The notes beneath the pieces were generated by a model, which made no database searches, had not been told where the DNA came from, and saw only the letters and a program-made list of their open reading frames with translations. A stretch of DNA of 64,000 nt from Apium graveolens. Lineage: Eukaryota > Streptophyta > Magnoliopsida > Apiales > Apiaceae. Where the stretch lies: the NCBI RefSeq assembly GCF_009905375.1, contig NC_133652.1, positions 22,249,339 through 22,313,338 on the forward strand. Direction: 5' to 3'. The position numbers were made by a program, and so were the translations under genes. Positions within the stretch are counted from its first letter, which is position 1. Every line of letters starts with the position of its first letter. Below are positions 10,433 to 20,721 of the stretch, in pieces.

Positions 10433-10614
10433 GTTTTATGTTTTCTTATCACAGAAGTAAAAAAACATTATTTACGCAATGTAAAACATTATATTTGGAA
10501 TGCAAATAACAAATCATGAGTGCAGCCTAGGTTTGATGTTGTTTCTCTGGACTACTATATCGCAGTCATATGCTTCATCTCTTTTTTGACTTCTGTGATA
10601 AGAAAACATAAAGC
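10433..10614. repeat. Hairpin element with near-perfect 32-bp inverted arms
   Basis: The arm at 10433-10464 (TTTATGTTTTCTTATCACAG core) is the reverse complement of 10582-10614 with about one mismatch. The loop is about 117 bp. No open frame. It is probably a MITE-type insertion or a foldback; no target-site duplication was found. Confidence 0.75.
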
Positions 10615-10639
10615 AATCCTTTAGAAAATATTAAGCAAT

Positions 10640-10850
10640 CTTTTAGTGATTAATTGGATAATTAGTGATTAATCGGATTGATTAATCGAGCATTAATCGG
10701 ATATATTTAATAAAATATAAAAATAATTAATTTATTAAACTAAATATATAAATTTAAGAAAAAAATGCAGTGATTAATCGAATTATAAAATCGAATTGCC
10801 GGAATATATTAAAATGATTAATCGGGTAAAATCGGTGATTTTGAGCACAA
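10640..10850. repeat. Cluster of GATTAATCG motifs
   Basis: The word GATTAATCG(G/A) or a close variant occurs about six to eight times between 10640 and 10835 (for example near 10667, 10678, 10772, 10816), partly as inverted CGATTAATC. It looks like a degenerate simple repeat inside a small non-autonomous element. No coding content. Confidence 0.55.
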
Positions 10851-10951
10851 ACGTCTTAGCTAATTGATCTTGTTCTTAAATGAAAACTTACAGGGGCTTC
10901 CATGTTACAGATCATTCATGTCTATTTTCTAGGATTATTTTAATGGATTTT

Positions 10952-10969
10952 AAAAGTTGTGAATGATAA
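10952..10969. repeat. 5' target-site duplication of the LINE
   Basis: The 18-mer AAAAGTTGTGAATGATAA is repeated exactly at 16330-16347, right after the LINE poly(A) tail. At the 3' copy the first A residues are ambiguous with the tail; at least 14-15 bases are unambiguous. Confidence 0.93.
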
Positions 10970-11069
10970 CAACTCCAGATATTTTTTTCTCTCCTGTCTA
11001 TGTGAGAGCGTGAGTTTTTCTCTCCTTTTCTTATTCTAAGGAAGTGTGGGAGGGTCTGTGAGGCCAACC

Positions 11070-12230
11070 ATGGAAGATCTTGACGCTTTAATGACTGATT
11101 TGGATATCTCAAACGAAGAGAACGAAGAATTAGTGTTCGACGAGGAGTTTGAGGAAGAGAGCAATAGGTTCGAGCTGTGCTTGGTAGGAAGGCTGTTAAC
11201 GGAGAAGAACCTAAACGTCCGGGCTATGAAATCCAAACTAGCAGACTTATGGAGACCGGCAATGGGAATCACTATCAAGGTGTTGAAACCGGGAGTCTTC
11301 TTATTCCAATTTTATCATAAAGATGATTTGAAGTGGATGTTAACGAATGGCCCGTGGTCTTTTGAAGGAGCTATGCTAATCGTTAACTCTATAAAGGGGG
11401 GTGAGGATCCATTGATGGTGACCCTAAATGAAATGGAAATCTGGATTCAACTCTACAACCTTCCTGTTGGGTTCATGACGGAGAAGGTGGGACAGCAGTT
11501 AGGGAACTTTTTTGGCAGATTCATATCTTACGATTCCAGCAACAATGCTAGTATTTGGAGGGAGTATATGCGAGTCCGCATTGCAGTGGACACCAGGTAT
11601 CCGTTAAAAAGAAAGAAGAAAATTATCAGGCAAAACAAGGTGGAGATAATGATTACTTGTAAGTACGAGAAATTGGCAGACTTCTGTTTTCTTTGTGGTC
11701 TACTTACGCATACGGAGAGATTCTGTAAGAGGAAGTTTGAAGGGGAGTCTGAACTAATGGCCAGGGAATGGGGAACATGGCTCCGTGCTCCGGCGAGAAG
11801 GGGAGGTGGTCAAGAACGCAGCAAATGGCTCAGGGAGGAGAGAGAGGATGGTTGGAGCGGAAATTTCGGAGGTGATAGAAATCAGGGATCTCAGCCAACA
11901 GATTTTGTGCGAGATAAAATCATTTTGCAAGATAGTAGGGGAGTAACAAGGGGAAAGACGCCAATCTTGGAAAATTCAAATAATACAACAGATTGCATGG
12001 AGGAGGGAAATCTTGACCAGGCTTTATCTATTGGGCCTGTAGACTCAGAATTAGATGGGCTCGAAATGGAAGAGAGGAAACGAAAAAGAATTGGCCCGGT
12101 GCTAACTGAAGAGAATGCCCAACAAGGAACAAAATACAACCAAGAACCTGAGCTTTCTATAGCTGATTGTTCAGGAGCTTCAAACACTTTTTTGGCTCAG
12201 CTTGCTAAGCAAGCGAGCCGTTCATCATGA
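11070..12230 (+). CDS. LINE ORF1 protein (DUF4283 plus zinc knuckle)
   Basis: RNA-binding, gag-like chaperone of the LINE ribonucleoprotein. The start chosen is the ATG at 11070 in a strong ACCATGG context; the frame is open further upstream, but only from non-ATG codons. About 386 aa. An acidic N-terminus (EENEELVFDEEFEEE) is followed by the DUF4283 domain (LCLVGRLLTEKNLN, LADLWRPAMG, NGPWSFEGAMLIV), then a WIQLYNLPVGFMTEKVG segment and a knuckle CFLCGLLTHTERFC (CX2CX4HX4C). The C-terminal part is a low-complexity charged tail. Its TGA overlaps the ORF2 start as ATGA (12227-12230), which suggests coupled re-initiation. No internal stop is seen. Confidence 0.9.
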   Translation: MEDLDALMTDLDISNEENEELVFDEEFEEESNRFELCLVGRLLTEKNLNVRAMKSKLADLWRPAMGITIKVLKPGVFLFQFYHKDDLKWMLTNGPWSFEGAMLIVNSIKGGEDPLMVTLNEMEIWIQLYNLPVGFMTEKVGQQLGNFFGRFISYDSSNNASIWREYMRVRIAVDTRYPLKRKKKIIRQNKVEIMITCKYEKLADFCFLCGLLTHTERFCKRKFEGESELMAREWGTWLRAPARRGGGQERSKWLREEREDGWSGNFGGDRNQGSQPTDFVRDKIILQDSRGVTRGKTPILENSNNTTDCMEEGNLDQALSIGPVDSELDGLEMEERKRKRIGPVLTEENAQQGTKYNQEPELSIADCSGASNTFLAQLAKQASRSS

Positions 12231-15200
12231 ATATCTTAAGTTGGAACTGTCGGGGACTCGGGAAACCCCGCACAGTTCGAGCGTTAAACGATCTTGTCAG
12301 AGATCGTAGACCCGAGGTACTTTTTTTGATTGAAACAATTTCAGATAACAAAAGAATAGAGGAGTTACGTATTAAGTTTGGATACTCTAATTGCTTTTCA
12401 GTTGATCGTCGGGGAAGGAGTGGAGGACTAGCACTATTTTGGAATAGTAGATGGGAAGGAAAAATTTTTGGATACTCCAATAACCATATAGATATTATTT
12501 TTGAAGAGAATGGGATAGAAGCTTGGAGACTCTCATACTTCTACGGGTTTCCTGAACGGAGTAGACGGAAGGAATCTTGGAATTTTCTCCGTGCTCTTTC
12601 AAAGTTGTCTGTTCTTCCTTGGTACGTGATCGGAGACTTCAACGATCTTTTGTATAATACAGACAAGAAGGGAGTACACGAGCATCCTAATGCTTTGTTG
12701 GAGGGTTTTAAAAGTGCTGTAGAGGGAAGTGGTTTGGTTGAGGTAGAGTTATGCGGAGGTAACTTTACATGGGAGAAGAGTAGAGGTAGCAAAAACTGGG
12801 TTGAAGAGAAGTTAGATAGAGCTTTCGCAACTAGTAATTGGTGGACTAAGTTTCCGCTCTGCAAATTGAACTTAATTGACGTCCCAGTGTCGGATCACAA
12901 TCCTATTTTTCTGGTTTTAGTGGACATTACCATCTCAAGGAGGGTGTTTCGGTTCAGATTCGAGAATATGTGGCTTCAAGAACCTTCTTTTGCGAAAGAA
13001 ACCGCTGAGTATTGGAAGAAGATCCCAGTTATGCATTTGATCCCGAAGTTAAAAGAAGTGTCAAGATTTATGGGTAAATGGGGCAGGACATTCTTTAACA
13101 AGTTTAAAGAGAAATTACGAGTGAAAAAGGAGACGCTGGATAAGCTGAAAGGTAGGGCGGACGAGGCAGGTGTGAAGGAGTATATGGCAGAGAAAGAAAA
13201 ATTGAATGATATTCTTCTTCAAGAAGAAACCTATTGGAAACAAAGAGCTAAGCTCTTTTGGCTGAGAGAAGGTGATGAGAATACGCGTTTCTTTCATTCG
13301 AGTGCTTCAGCAAGAAAGAAAGCTAATCATATCCACCACTTGTTGGATGAAACAGGGGCGAAGATAGAGGACAACGAAGGAATGGGGAATATTGTGAAGG
13401 ATTATTTCAAGAACATTTTTACCAGAGCTGATACAGGCCGAGTTCTGGATAGAGGTAATAGTCCGAGAATGATTACTGAGGATCAAAACAAACAACTAAT
13501 GGAGGAAATGACTTTCGAGGAGTTCACGGTGGCGATTAATCAAATGCATCCGGATAAAAGTTCCGGTCCCGATGGATTAAATCCGGCGTTTTATCAAAAC
13601 TTTTAGAAAACCATGGGTATGGAGATTTATCAATGTTGCAAAAAGTGGCTTCAGGGCGACCCATTTCCTGCAGACTTAAACAGTACGAATGTAGTTTTGA
13701 TTCCAAAGATTGACAATGCAGCTACTATGAAAGATTTTAGGCCGATAGCCTTGTGCAATGTATTATACAAAATCATGGCTAAAGTCCTCGCTAACAGAAT
13801 CAAAGAAGTGCTCCCGGGAGTTATAGCAGAAAATCAGTCTGCGTTTGTGGCTGGTAGAAACATAACGGACAACTTTTTGGTGGCTTTTGAAATCATACAT
13901 CACATGAGGAATAAAAAAGGAGGACAGGAAGGTGAAATTGCTTTGAAACTGGATGTTAGTAAGGCATACGATAGAGTTGACTGGTCCTATTTACAGCAAA
14001 GAATGAGATCGATGGGTTTTTGCGAGGGATGGATTCGATGGATGATGAGATGTGTAACCACAGTAATCTACGAGTTCTGTTTTAATGGTATGACAGTTGG
14101 ACCTATTATTCCGGGTAGAGGGCTACGGCAGGGCGACCCCCTATCGCCTTATTTATTTTTAATGTGTGTGGAAGGATTGTCAAATAATCTTGATAGAGCG
14201 GCTGAGCGAGGAGAAATTACGGGGTGTCGAATCAGTGCAACAGCGCCAGAAGTCACACATCTGCTCTTTGCAGACGATAGCTTCTTATTCTTTAAAGCCC
14301 AAGTTAATGAAGTGCTAAAGGTTAAAACAATACTGGAGGAGTATGCCAATCAGTCCAGCCAAGCTATCAATTTCCAGAAATCCGGTATCTTCTACAGCTC
14401 TAATGTCCGTAGAGATAAGCAGTTGGAATTCTCGGAGTTATTGGGGGTATATAATGATATCACTAAGAGCAAGTACTTAGGCCTTCCTGCTATGATTGGT
14501 AGATCCAAAAAGAGAACGTTTGGGTTCATAAAGGAGAGAGTTAGTCGTAGATTGCAGGCCTGGAGTGCAAAGCCGATCTCGCGAGCGGGTAAAACTGTGT
14601 TGTTGAAGAATGCAGCACAAAGTATCCCTAGTTACTGTATGATGTGCTTCCTGCTACCTAAAGGGTTGTGTCAAGATATTGAGAAGATGTTTAATACGTA
14701 CTGGTGGAAGTCAGGTAAAGATCTGAGGAGAGGTATTTACTGGCATTCTTGGGAAGCGATGAGTATGACTAAGGGTAGAGGAGGGTTGGGCTTCCGGAGT
14801 TTACATGGCTTCAATGTCGCTCTTTTAGGAAAGCAAGTGTGGAGATGTTTGAATTTTCCAGATCTTTTAGCCTCTCGAGTTCTGAAAGCAAGATATTTTG
14901 CTGACTCAAGTATGTTGAATGCAGCGAAGGGGAGTAATTCCAGTTCAGTCTGGGGGGGGATTTGGCAAGCCAAGGAGATGTTGAAAGGTGGTTTTAGGTG
15001 GGTTGTGGGGAATGGCAATACTATAGTTGCTATTAAAGATCAGTGGTTGAGGAACAAGGAGAGTTTTTGTGTGGAGGAATCGGGTGTTTACAGTGGCAGG
15101 TCTGAACTAGTTAGCTCGTTATTCGTTCCAGGGTCGAAAGCTTAGGATGAGGAGAGAATTAAACAGAGTTTTACAATGGTGGATGCCAACGCTATTCTGG

Positions 15201-16303
15201 CAACTAGGGTGCCAAATCATGATGCTGATGATAGAGTAGTGTGGTCAAGCTCCATAGATGGCAATTATAAGGTGAAAGCTGGCTATAAATTTTGGCACGA
15301 CAGAAACATTGGATACTCTGCAATTCCTCAGTCAAAGGGCTGGCATAGGATCTGGAAATTAACAATTCCATACAAATTTAAGATCTTCCTTTGGAGATTT
15401 TGTCGCAATAACCTTCCTGTGAGGGTGAGACTTAAAGGTAAAGGAGTTCCTGTCCCTATAATGTGCCCTATGTGTAATGTTGAGATTGAGCATCTCAGAC
15501 ATGTGTTTTTTGAATGTGAGTTTGCCTTAAGCTGCTGGCATAGTGCTGAGTTGACACTTGACACAACCAACCTGTATGAAGCTGATGTTTGGCTCTTAGA
15601 TAAATTAGAGACAACATCTCAGAGTGATAGTACGAAGGTGTGCACAGTGCTGTATGGTATCTGGTATGGGCGTAATAAACGAGTTTGGGAGAACAAAGTT
15701 ATGTCAGGGGAGACAGTGATGGACATTTGTTCTAAGATGCTGCAGGATTGGAAGAATGCAAATGCCAAGAGGGTAGTAGAGGTCCCAGATCACAGCCAGT
15801 TCACGTTGGGTGTCTTAAGAAGATGGCAGGTTCCTGAGAGTGGAGAATACAAATTAAATGTTGATGCTTCATGGACAAAAGGGGCTGATATTTGCAGTGT
15901 GGGAATGGTGTTGCGAGACAGTAGAGGGCATTTCATCGAAGGGCGAACTATGTCGTTCACTCAAGCTGGGGACGTCTTGGAGGCCGAAGCTCTAGGGATT
16001 AGGGAGGCACTTTCTTGGGTAAAAAACATGGGAGAGTTGAAGGTAACAGTGGAGTCGGATTCATTAGTCGCAGTCAATGTCATCAATGGTAAGAACAACT
16101 ATCTCTTGGAGGTTGGACACATCATTGACCATTGCAGATCATTGCTCCGGGTATTGCCTAGTGTTAGATTAAATTTTATTCGTAAGCAAGCTAACGAGGT
16201 AGCTCATGGTCTAGCTAAAATGCCTTGTGATATTAATTGCTTAGTAACTTTCACGTCTCTTCCTACTCATTTGGACGAGATTTGTAATTTTGAGATGATT
16301 TAA
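12227..16303 (+). pseudogene. LINE ORF2 (endonuclease, reverse transcriptase, RNase H) with two nonsense codons
   Basis: One frame of 1359 codons with TAG at 13604-13606 and TAG at 15143-15145, both where the family has Trp (FYQNF-stop-K and SKA-stop-DEE). Domains: endonuclease/exonuclease/phosphatase at about 1-225 (LSWNCRGLG, IGDFND, SDHNPIF); the linker with WLREGDENTRFFH; reverse transcriptase at about 440-760 (DFRPIALCNVLYKI, ENQSAFVAGR, LDVSKAYDRVDW, GLRQGDPLSPYLF and catalytic FADD at about 14268-14279); a zf-RVT region with CPMCNVEIEHLRHVFFEC; and an RNase H type domain at the end (LNVDASWTKG, EAEALGIREAL, VESDSLVAV, ANEVAHGLAK). TGG to TAG needs one G-to-A change each time. Otherwise the frame is clean. 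Confidence 0.92.
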
Positions 16304-16329
16304 ATAAAATCCTTAGTTTCAAAAAAAAA

Positions 16330-16347
16330 AAAAGTTGTGAATGATAA
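16330..16347. repeat. 3' target-site duplication of the LINE
   Basis: Matches 10952-10969 exactly; see that entry. It defines the right end of the element. Confidence 0.93.
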
Positions 16348-16566
16348 TAATAATGTTTTGGGGCACATAATTTGTTTGGGCCTCGCTTGGGGTTTGCAGG
16401 ATTTTCCCAAACAATGGGCTTATCGCCTACTAGTCCACAACCAAAATTAAAGCAAATTCATAAACCCTGTCACACATAAAGATAAAAAAAAATATTGTAT
16501 CTTCTATAAATTTGGGTGGAAGTAATCGTAAATAAAAAAAATTATATTATTTATATAATAGAGAAA

Positions 16567-18516
16567 AGTTCACTAGTTCAGTGGAGACCTGATTTTAGTT
16601 GGAGACTTGGAGACCTAATGTTGATCATCTATTTTTTTTCATTCTATGGTTGTTATTGTTTTACTTTCTTTTATTTATCACAAGCGTAGTTTAGTCCTGC
16701 TGTATTATAAATATAAGTATTCTAAAAATAGTTATATACGTGAGGCCATTTAAATACTTATATAAAGTTATTAATATAGTTCACATCCATTAATCATTTT
16801 ATCACATTTCCTATAACATAGAAATTTGGATGAATAAATTTTATTTGAATTTAAAAATAATTGAAATTTTCTTACGTTGTGTTCTATTTTCTAATACAAA
16901 TTTATTGATGTTTCTAATATAAATTCTGTTATTTTTATTACTCAGTTTACATTATTATATCATTAATTAAATGAAAAACTAGAAAATTAAAATCTAAATT
17001 GCTCATAAATTTTTTTAATACTGTTTTAGTACGTTAATATAACTTTCATTCACTAACTTATTTTGATGTGAAATAAAATTAAGAATTAAAGTACAATTTT
17101 TTTATAAAAAAATTCTTTAAAATATTAGTGACTCAATTTATTCTCTGCTTAAATATGTATAATAAATGTTATTAGTTCTTGAAAAATTAATAAAGAATTG
17201 TAATGATTATTTAGTACACGTGTGATGAACTCTATTTTATTATTTCATTGAGCATTAAACAAATGAAAACTTATAATCTGTAGTTTGTAGTTGCTGGTAT
17301 AAGTCAATATTCTGCTCTAATTACTCGAGTTATGCAATTATATTATACAACCCCTGGGAGGATGTCGAACAATCTTTTCCAAGTGCAGGACATCCTTATT
17401 ATGCAAATTGCATTATATTTTTTATTTAGGTTTAAAAGTACTAAATATTTATTTATGCATAAATACTTTTTTTGTCATTTACTCCACATCAAATATATTA
17501 CACTCTAATTTTTATTAGGCTAAATTATGCACTACCACTTTATTTTTGAATATATTTTTTAGATAATATGTGTTCTGCATGTTAAATTATATTTTTTTAT
17601 TTAGATTTTAAAGTAACACATTTTGTTTATAAAAAAATTACAATATGTATACACTCTATTTTTTCTAATATATTTTTCACATAATATTTGATTCTGCAAG
17701 TTACATTATATTTTTTATTTAGGTTTAAAAGTACTACACTTTATAATTTTTACTGCTACACTCTGTTTATAAAATTCTATTATATGTTCTACCTTTCATT
17801 TTTTAATATATTTTTTCACATAATATTTTATTCTGCAAGTTGCATTATATTTTTTATTTAGGTTTAAAAGTACTACACTTTATAATTTTAAGTACTACAC
17901 TCTATTTATAAAATTCTATAATATGTTTTGCCTTTCATTTTTTAATATACTTTTTCACATAATATTTTACTCTGCGAGTTACATTATAATTTTTATTTTG
18001 GTTTAAAAGTATTATATTTTATAATTTTAAATACTACATTCTATTTATAAAGTTCTACAGTATGTTCTGCACTTTTTTTAATATATTTTTTCACATAATA
18101 TTTTATTCTGCATGTTACATTAATTTTTTTATTTAGATTTAAAAATACTCTATTTATAAGGTTGTACCATATATTCTGCACTCTATTTTTTTTAATTAAT
18201 TTTTCACGTAAGATTGTAATCTTGTTACATTATTTTTTTATTTAGGTTTAAATGTACTACACTTTATAATTTAAACTACTACACTTTATTTATAAACTTC
18301 AGCACTCAGTTTTTTTAATATATTTTTCACATAATATTTATATACATGTTACATTATATTTAGGTTTATTAGTATTAAGGTTTATTAGTATTAATATATC
18401 TCTTGCATTCATCTCTAATCGCACGATCTTACAAAATCTAAGGGCAGTTATATAGGTTTTTAGGTCTCCAAATAATATTGGTTTTCACTGAATCCAACTC
18501 ATAGTATACTAGAAAC
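16567..18516. mobile_element. Candidate non-autonomous element filled with a tandem repeat
   Basis: The left edge (about 16575, TTCAGTGGAGACC followed by TTGGAGAC) is roughly mirrored by the reverse complement of the right edge (about 18500: TTCAGTGAAAACC then TTGGAGACC), giving inverted ends of about 31 bp with roughly three-quarters identity. No clear target-site duplication and no coding sequence. The interior is mostly a degenerate tandem array (separate entry). Class uncertain. Confidence 0.4.
17400..18370. repeat. Degenerate tandem array, units about 113-174 bp, about eight copies
   Basis: The block TTACATTATATTTTTTATTTAGG followed by TTTAAAAGTACTACAC recurs near 17407, 17581, 17701, 17839, 17979, 18115, 18228 and 18349. 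Between them recur TTTTTCACATAATATTTTATTCTGC and TATTTATAAAATTCTA lines. Unit length varies through deletions. AT-rich, non-coding. Confidence 0.8.
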
Positions 18517-20721
18517 ATGGTCGGTTGGTTACCACATTCCAAAAAATTCGTTAACACTTTCCTATATAATTTAATGAGAATCAAAGCGTCTCTTCACTTC
18601 AACGCTACTATGTTGCTACAAAAATTGTGAACTTTAATATAGTGATGGCTTGATTGATAATTACTATATCTTAGGTTTTCGGATCATATTACTAAAATTT
18701 AGTATATGCATATTTTTATTTTTCTCAAGTTTCTTTCGGCTTGGAATAATTAATTCTTCTTTAATTTTGCAGATTTGGTATGTTTTTACCATATTTTTCA
18801 TAGTTTTTTAATTTAGTTTTCACATTTTCATTTGTTATGTTGCCGACAAGATTTAATATAATGCAAATGTTGTAAATGTATAGTTAAGATAAAACACTTT
18901 TTTTACGATACAAAATTAAAGTGAACATGACTTCAAATTTAATCCGTTTCAAATGATAATCTCGATATTGATATGTCTTTTACTTCATTAAAATTACAAG
19001 AGTGTGAATTCTCCCTTAATATTGTATGTATTACATGAACTTTAAAATGAAATCACCGCCAACAATATTATATTGAGTTAAATCGATCAAACTTTATGGG
19101 CCTTTTTCAATATCTCACATTGATAAGTAGCTTATTGGTACAACTTATAAGTTGGATTTATAACGTCTAAGTTAATAAGTTAAATATTAGTAATAACGTA
19201 CTTTTTCTCAAAATATTTTGATTTTTTGTTATTTATTTATTTATTATAGTTCTAAAAATATGTTCGTAAATATTATTTGAATTTTAAATTCACAAATTTA
19301 GATAATTGTATTTAAAAATTATTTATTATAATTCATTTAAATAAAAAAATATTCACTTATAAACAAACCATCCAAACACTCATATACTTATAAATTTTCA
19401 TCTACTTATCACTTTTATGTAACTTATATATATTTTAAGTTATAAATTACTTATTTTAACATTTCCCATACGGGCACTATATCACAAGTACTATGTATAA
19501 ATTGTCAAAACAAATATTATGTTAATTTTCAAAATTTAGTGTCATAATTCCAAATTAAGAAAAATAGTGGTCTATAGAATAAAATTTAATTTTGTTTCTT
19601 AAAATCAATGAATTTGCTAATTTAAAGTAAAGTATATTAAAAAATCAAAAACCTGATTTGACAAAAAATGTTATTTAATTATTTTAGTTAGTATGAGGCA
19701 TCACCCATCATCAGGTAGAAATTGTTACCGATATAGAATGTAAAAATCAAGCTTTTCTTAAATTAGAGTTATATATTTATACTTGAATTTTTACTTTAAA
19801 AGTTTTACAACTTTTAATTGGGTAACTAAAAAAATATAACTTTTTTCGAATTAATCAAAATAAAGATAAAGTAAAATATCCTTCAAATACAAATAAATAA
19901 TATAAATATTATTTTTCGTCAAGATATGTTAATATTATTTTTAAGTGAAAATAGGCACGGGTTATAAGGTAGTATAATAATTATGAAAATAACAAAACTC
20001 AATGGTTCTAAAAGTCATTTCATCCTGTGCGGCCTATTGGATTTCTAAAATCTACTTAAGCGTTCAGAAATTTTTCTTTATCAAAATATTTATAATAAGT
20101 TATTAAAAATATTACTAATTAAATTTGAATAATTATAAAATTTATGATCATATGAAATTTTTTTATTAGTTAGTACATGAAATTAATCAGATTTTGACTT
20201 CCATTAATCCCCAATTTTTTTTTTATTTTAATCTTAAATCTACAGCCCACTCTATTACCTCAGATCCGACTAGTCACAACCTCAGAATAAATTTTATCAT
20301 CATAAAAAGAATAACTCTCTATTTAATTAATGTAATGTACATAAAAGGTCCATCAAAGTTTGCCATACAATTTTGTTGTCAAATTTTGATCAGTATATGA
20401 AAATTCATGTAACTACTTGCCTCGTATTGTCACTGGTTGGTTTGAAAAAGACCGGAGTTTAGGTGAGGTGAGAAGAAGAAAACCAAAGAAAAACAGCAAG
20501 GACATGTTGTTGCTGTCTATTTGCATTGGAGTTTCCTCTGTTTGGGCTTGCCATAATCGCCACTTTGTCTCTTTTTCTTAGACTTCTCCGAAGCTTTTAA
20601 AACAATCTGTTTGTGATCGTTTTGGTTATATTTACTACATTTCATACAAGGCCTTGATAATGTACCCTTGCTTGTCCCACTAAGCTAAAGATATATTATC
20701 TTCTTGTTTAAATTCTTGACA
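18517..20721. other. AT-rich intergenic region and KAS III upstream region
   Basis: No credible gene. The last 250 bp before the KAS III ATG (20460-20721) are less AT-rich, with purine-rich GAGGTGAGAAGAAGAAAACC and pyrimidine-rich stretches, and probably contain the promoter and 5' UTR of KAS III. No unambiguous TATA box was found. Confidence 0.5.

Larger units (their letters stand above)
10970..16329 (+). mobile_element. Structurally complete LINE (plant L1-like), 5.36 kb
   Basis: The element is bounded by an 18-bp target-site duplication and ends in a poly(A) tract (16319-16333, the last few A shared with the TSD). It carries a short 5' UTR (10970-11069), ORF1 with DUF4283 and a zinc knuckle, and ORF2 with an AP-like endonuclease, reverse transcriptase, a C-terminal zinc region and RNase H. 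The exact TSD and near-complete frames mean a fairly recent insertion. Only two codons in ORF2 are nonsense, so this copy itself is probably immobile. Confidence 0.93.

Noticed and set aside
11036..11278. Minus-strand Ser-rich frame
   Set aside because: Antisense of LINE ORF1 with no independent signal.
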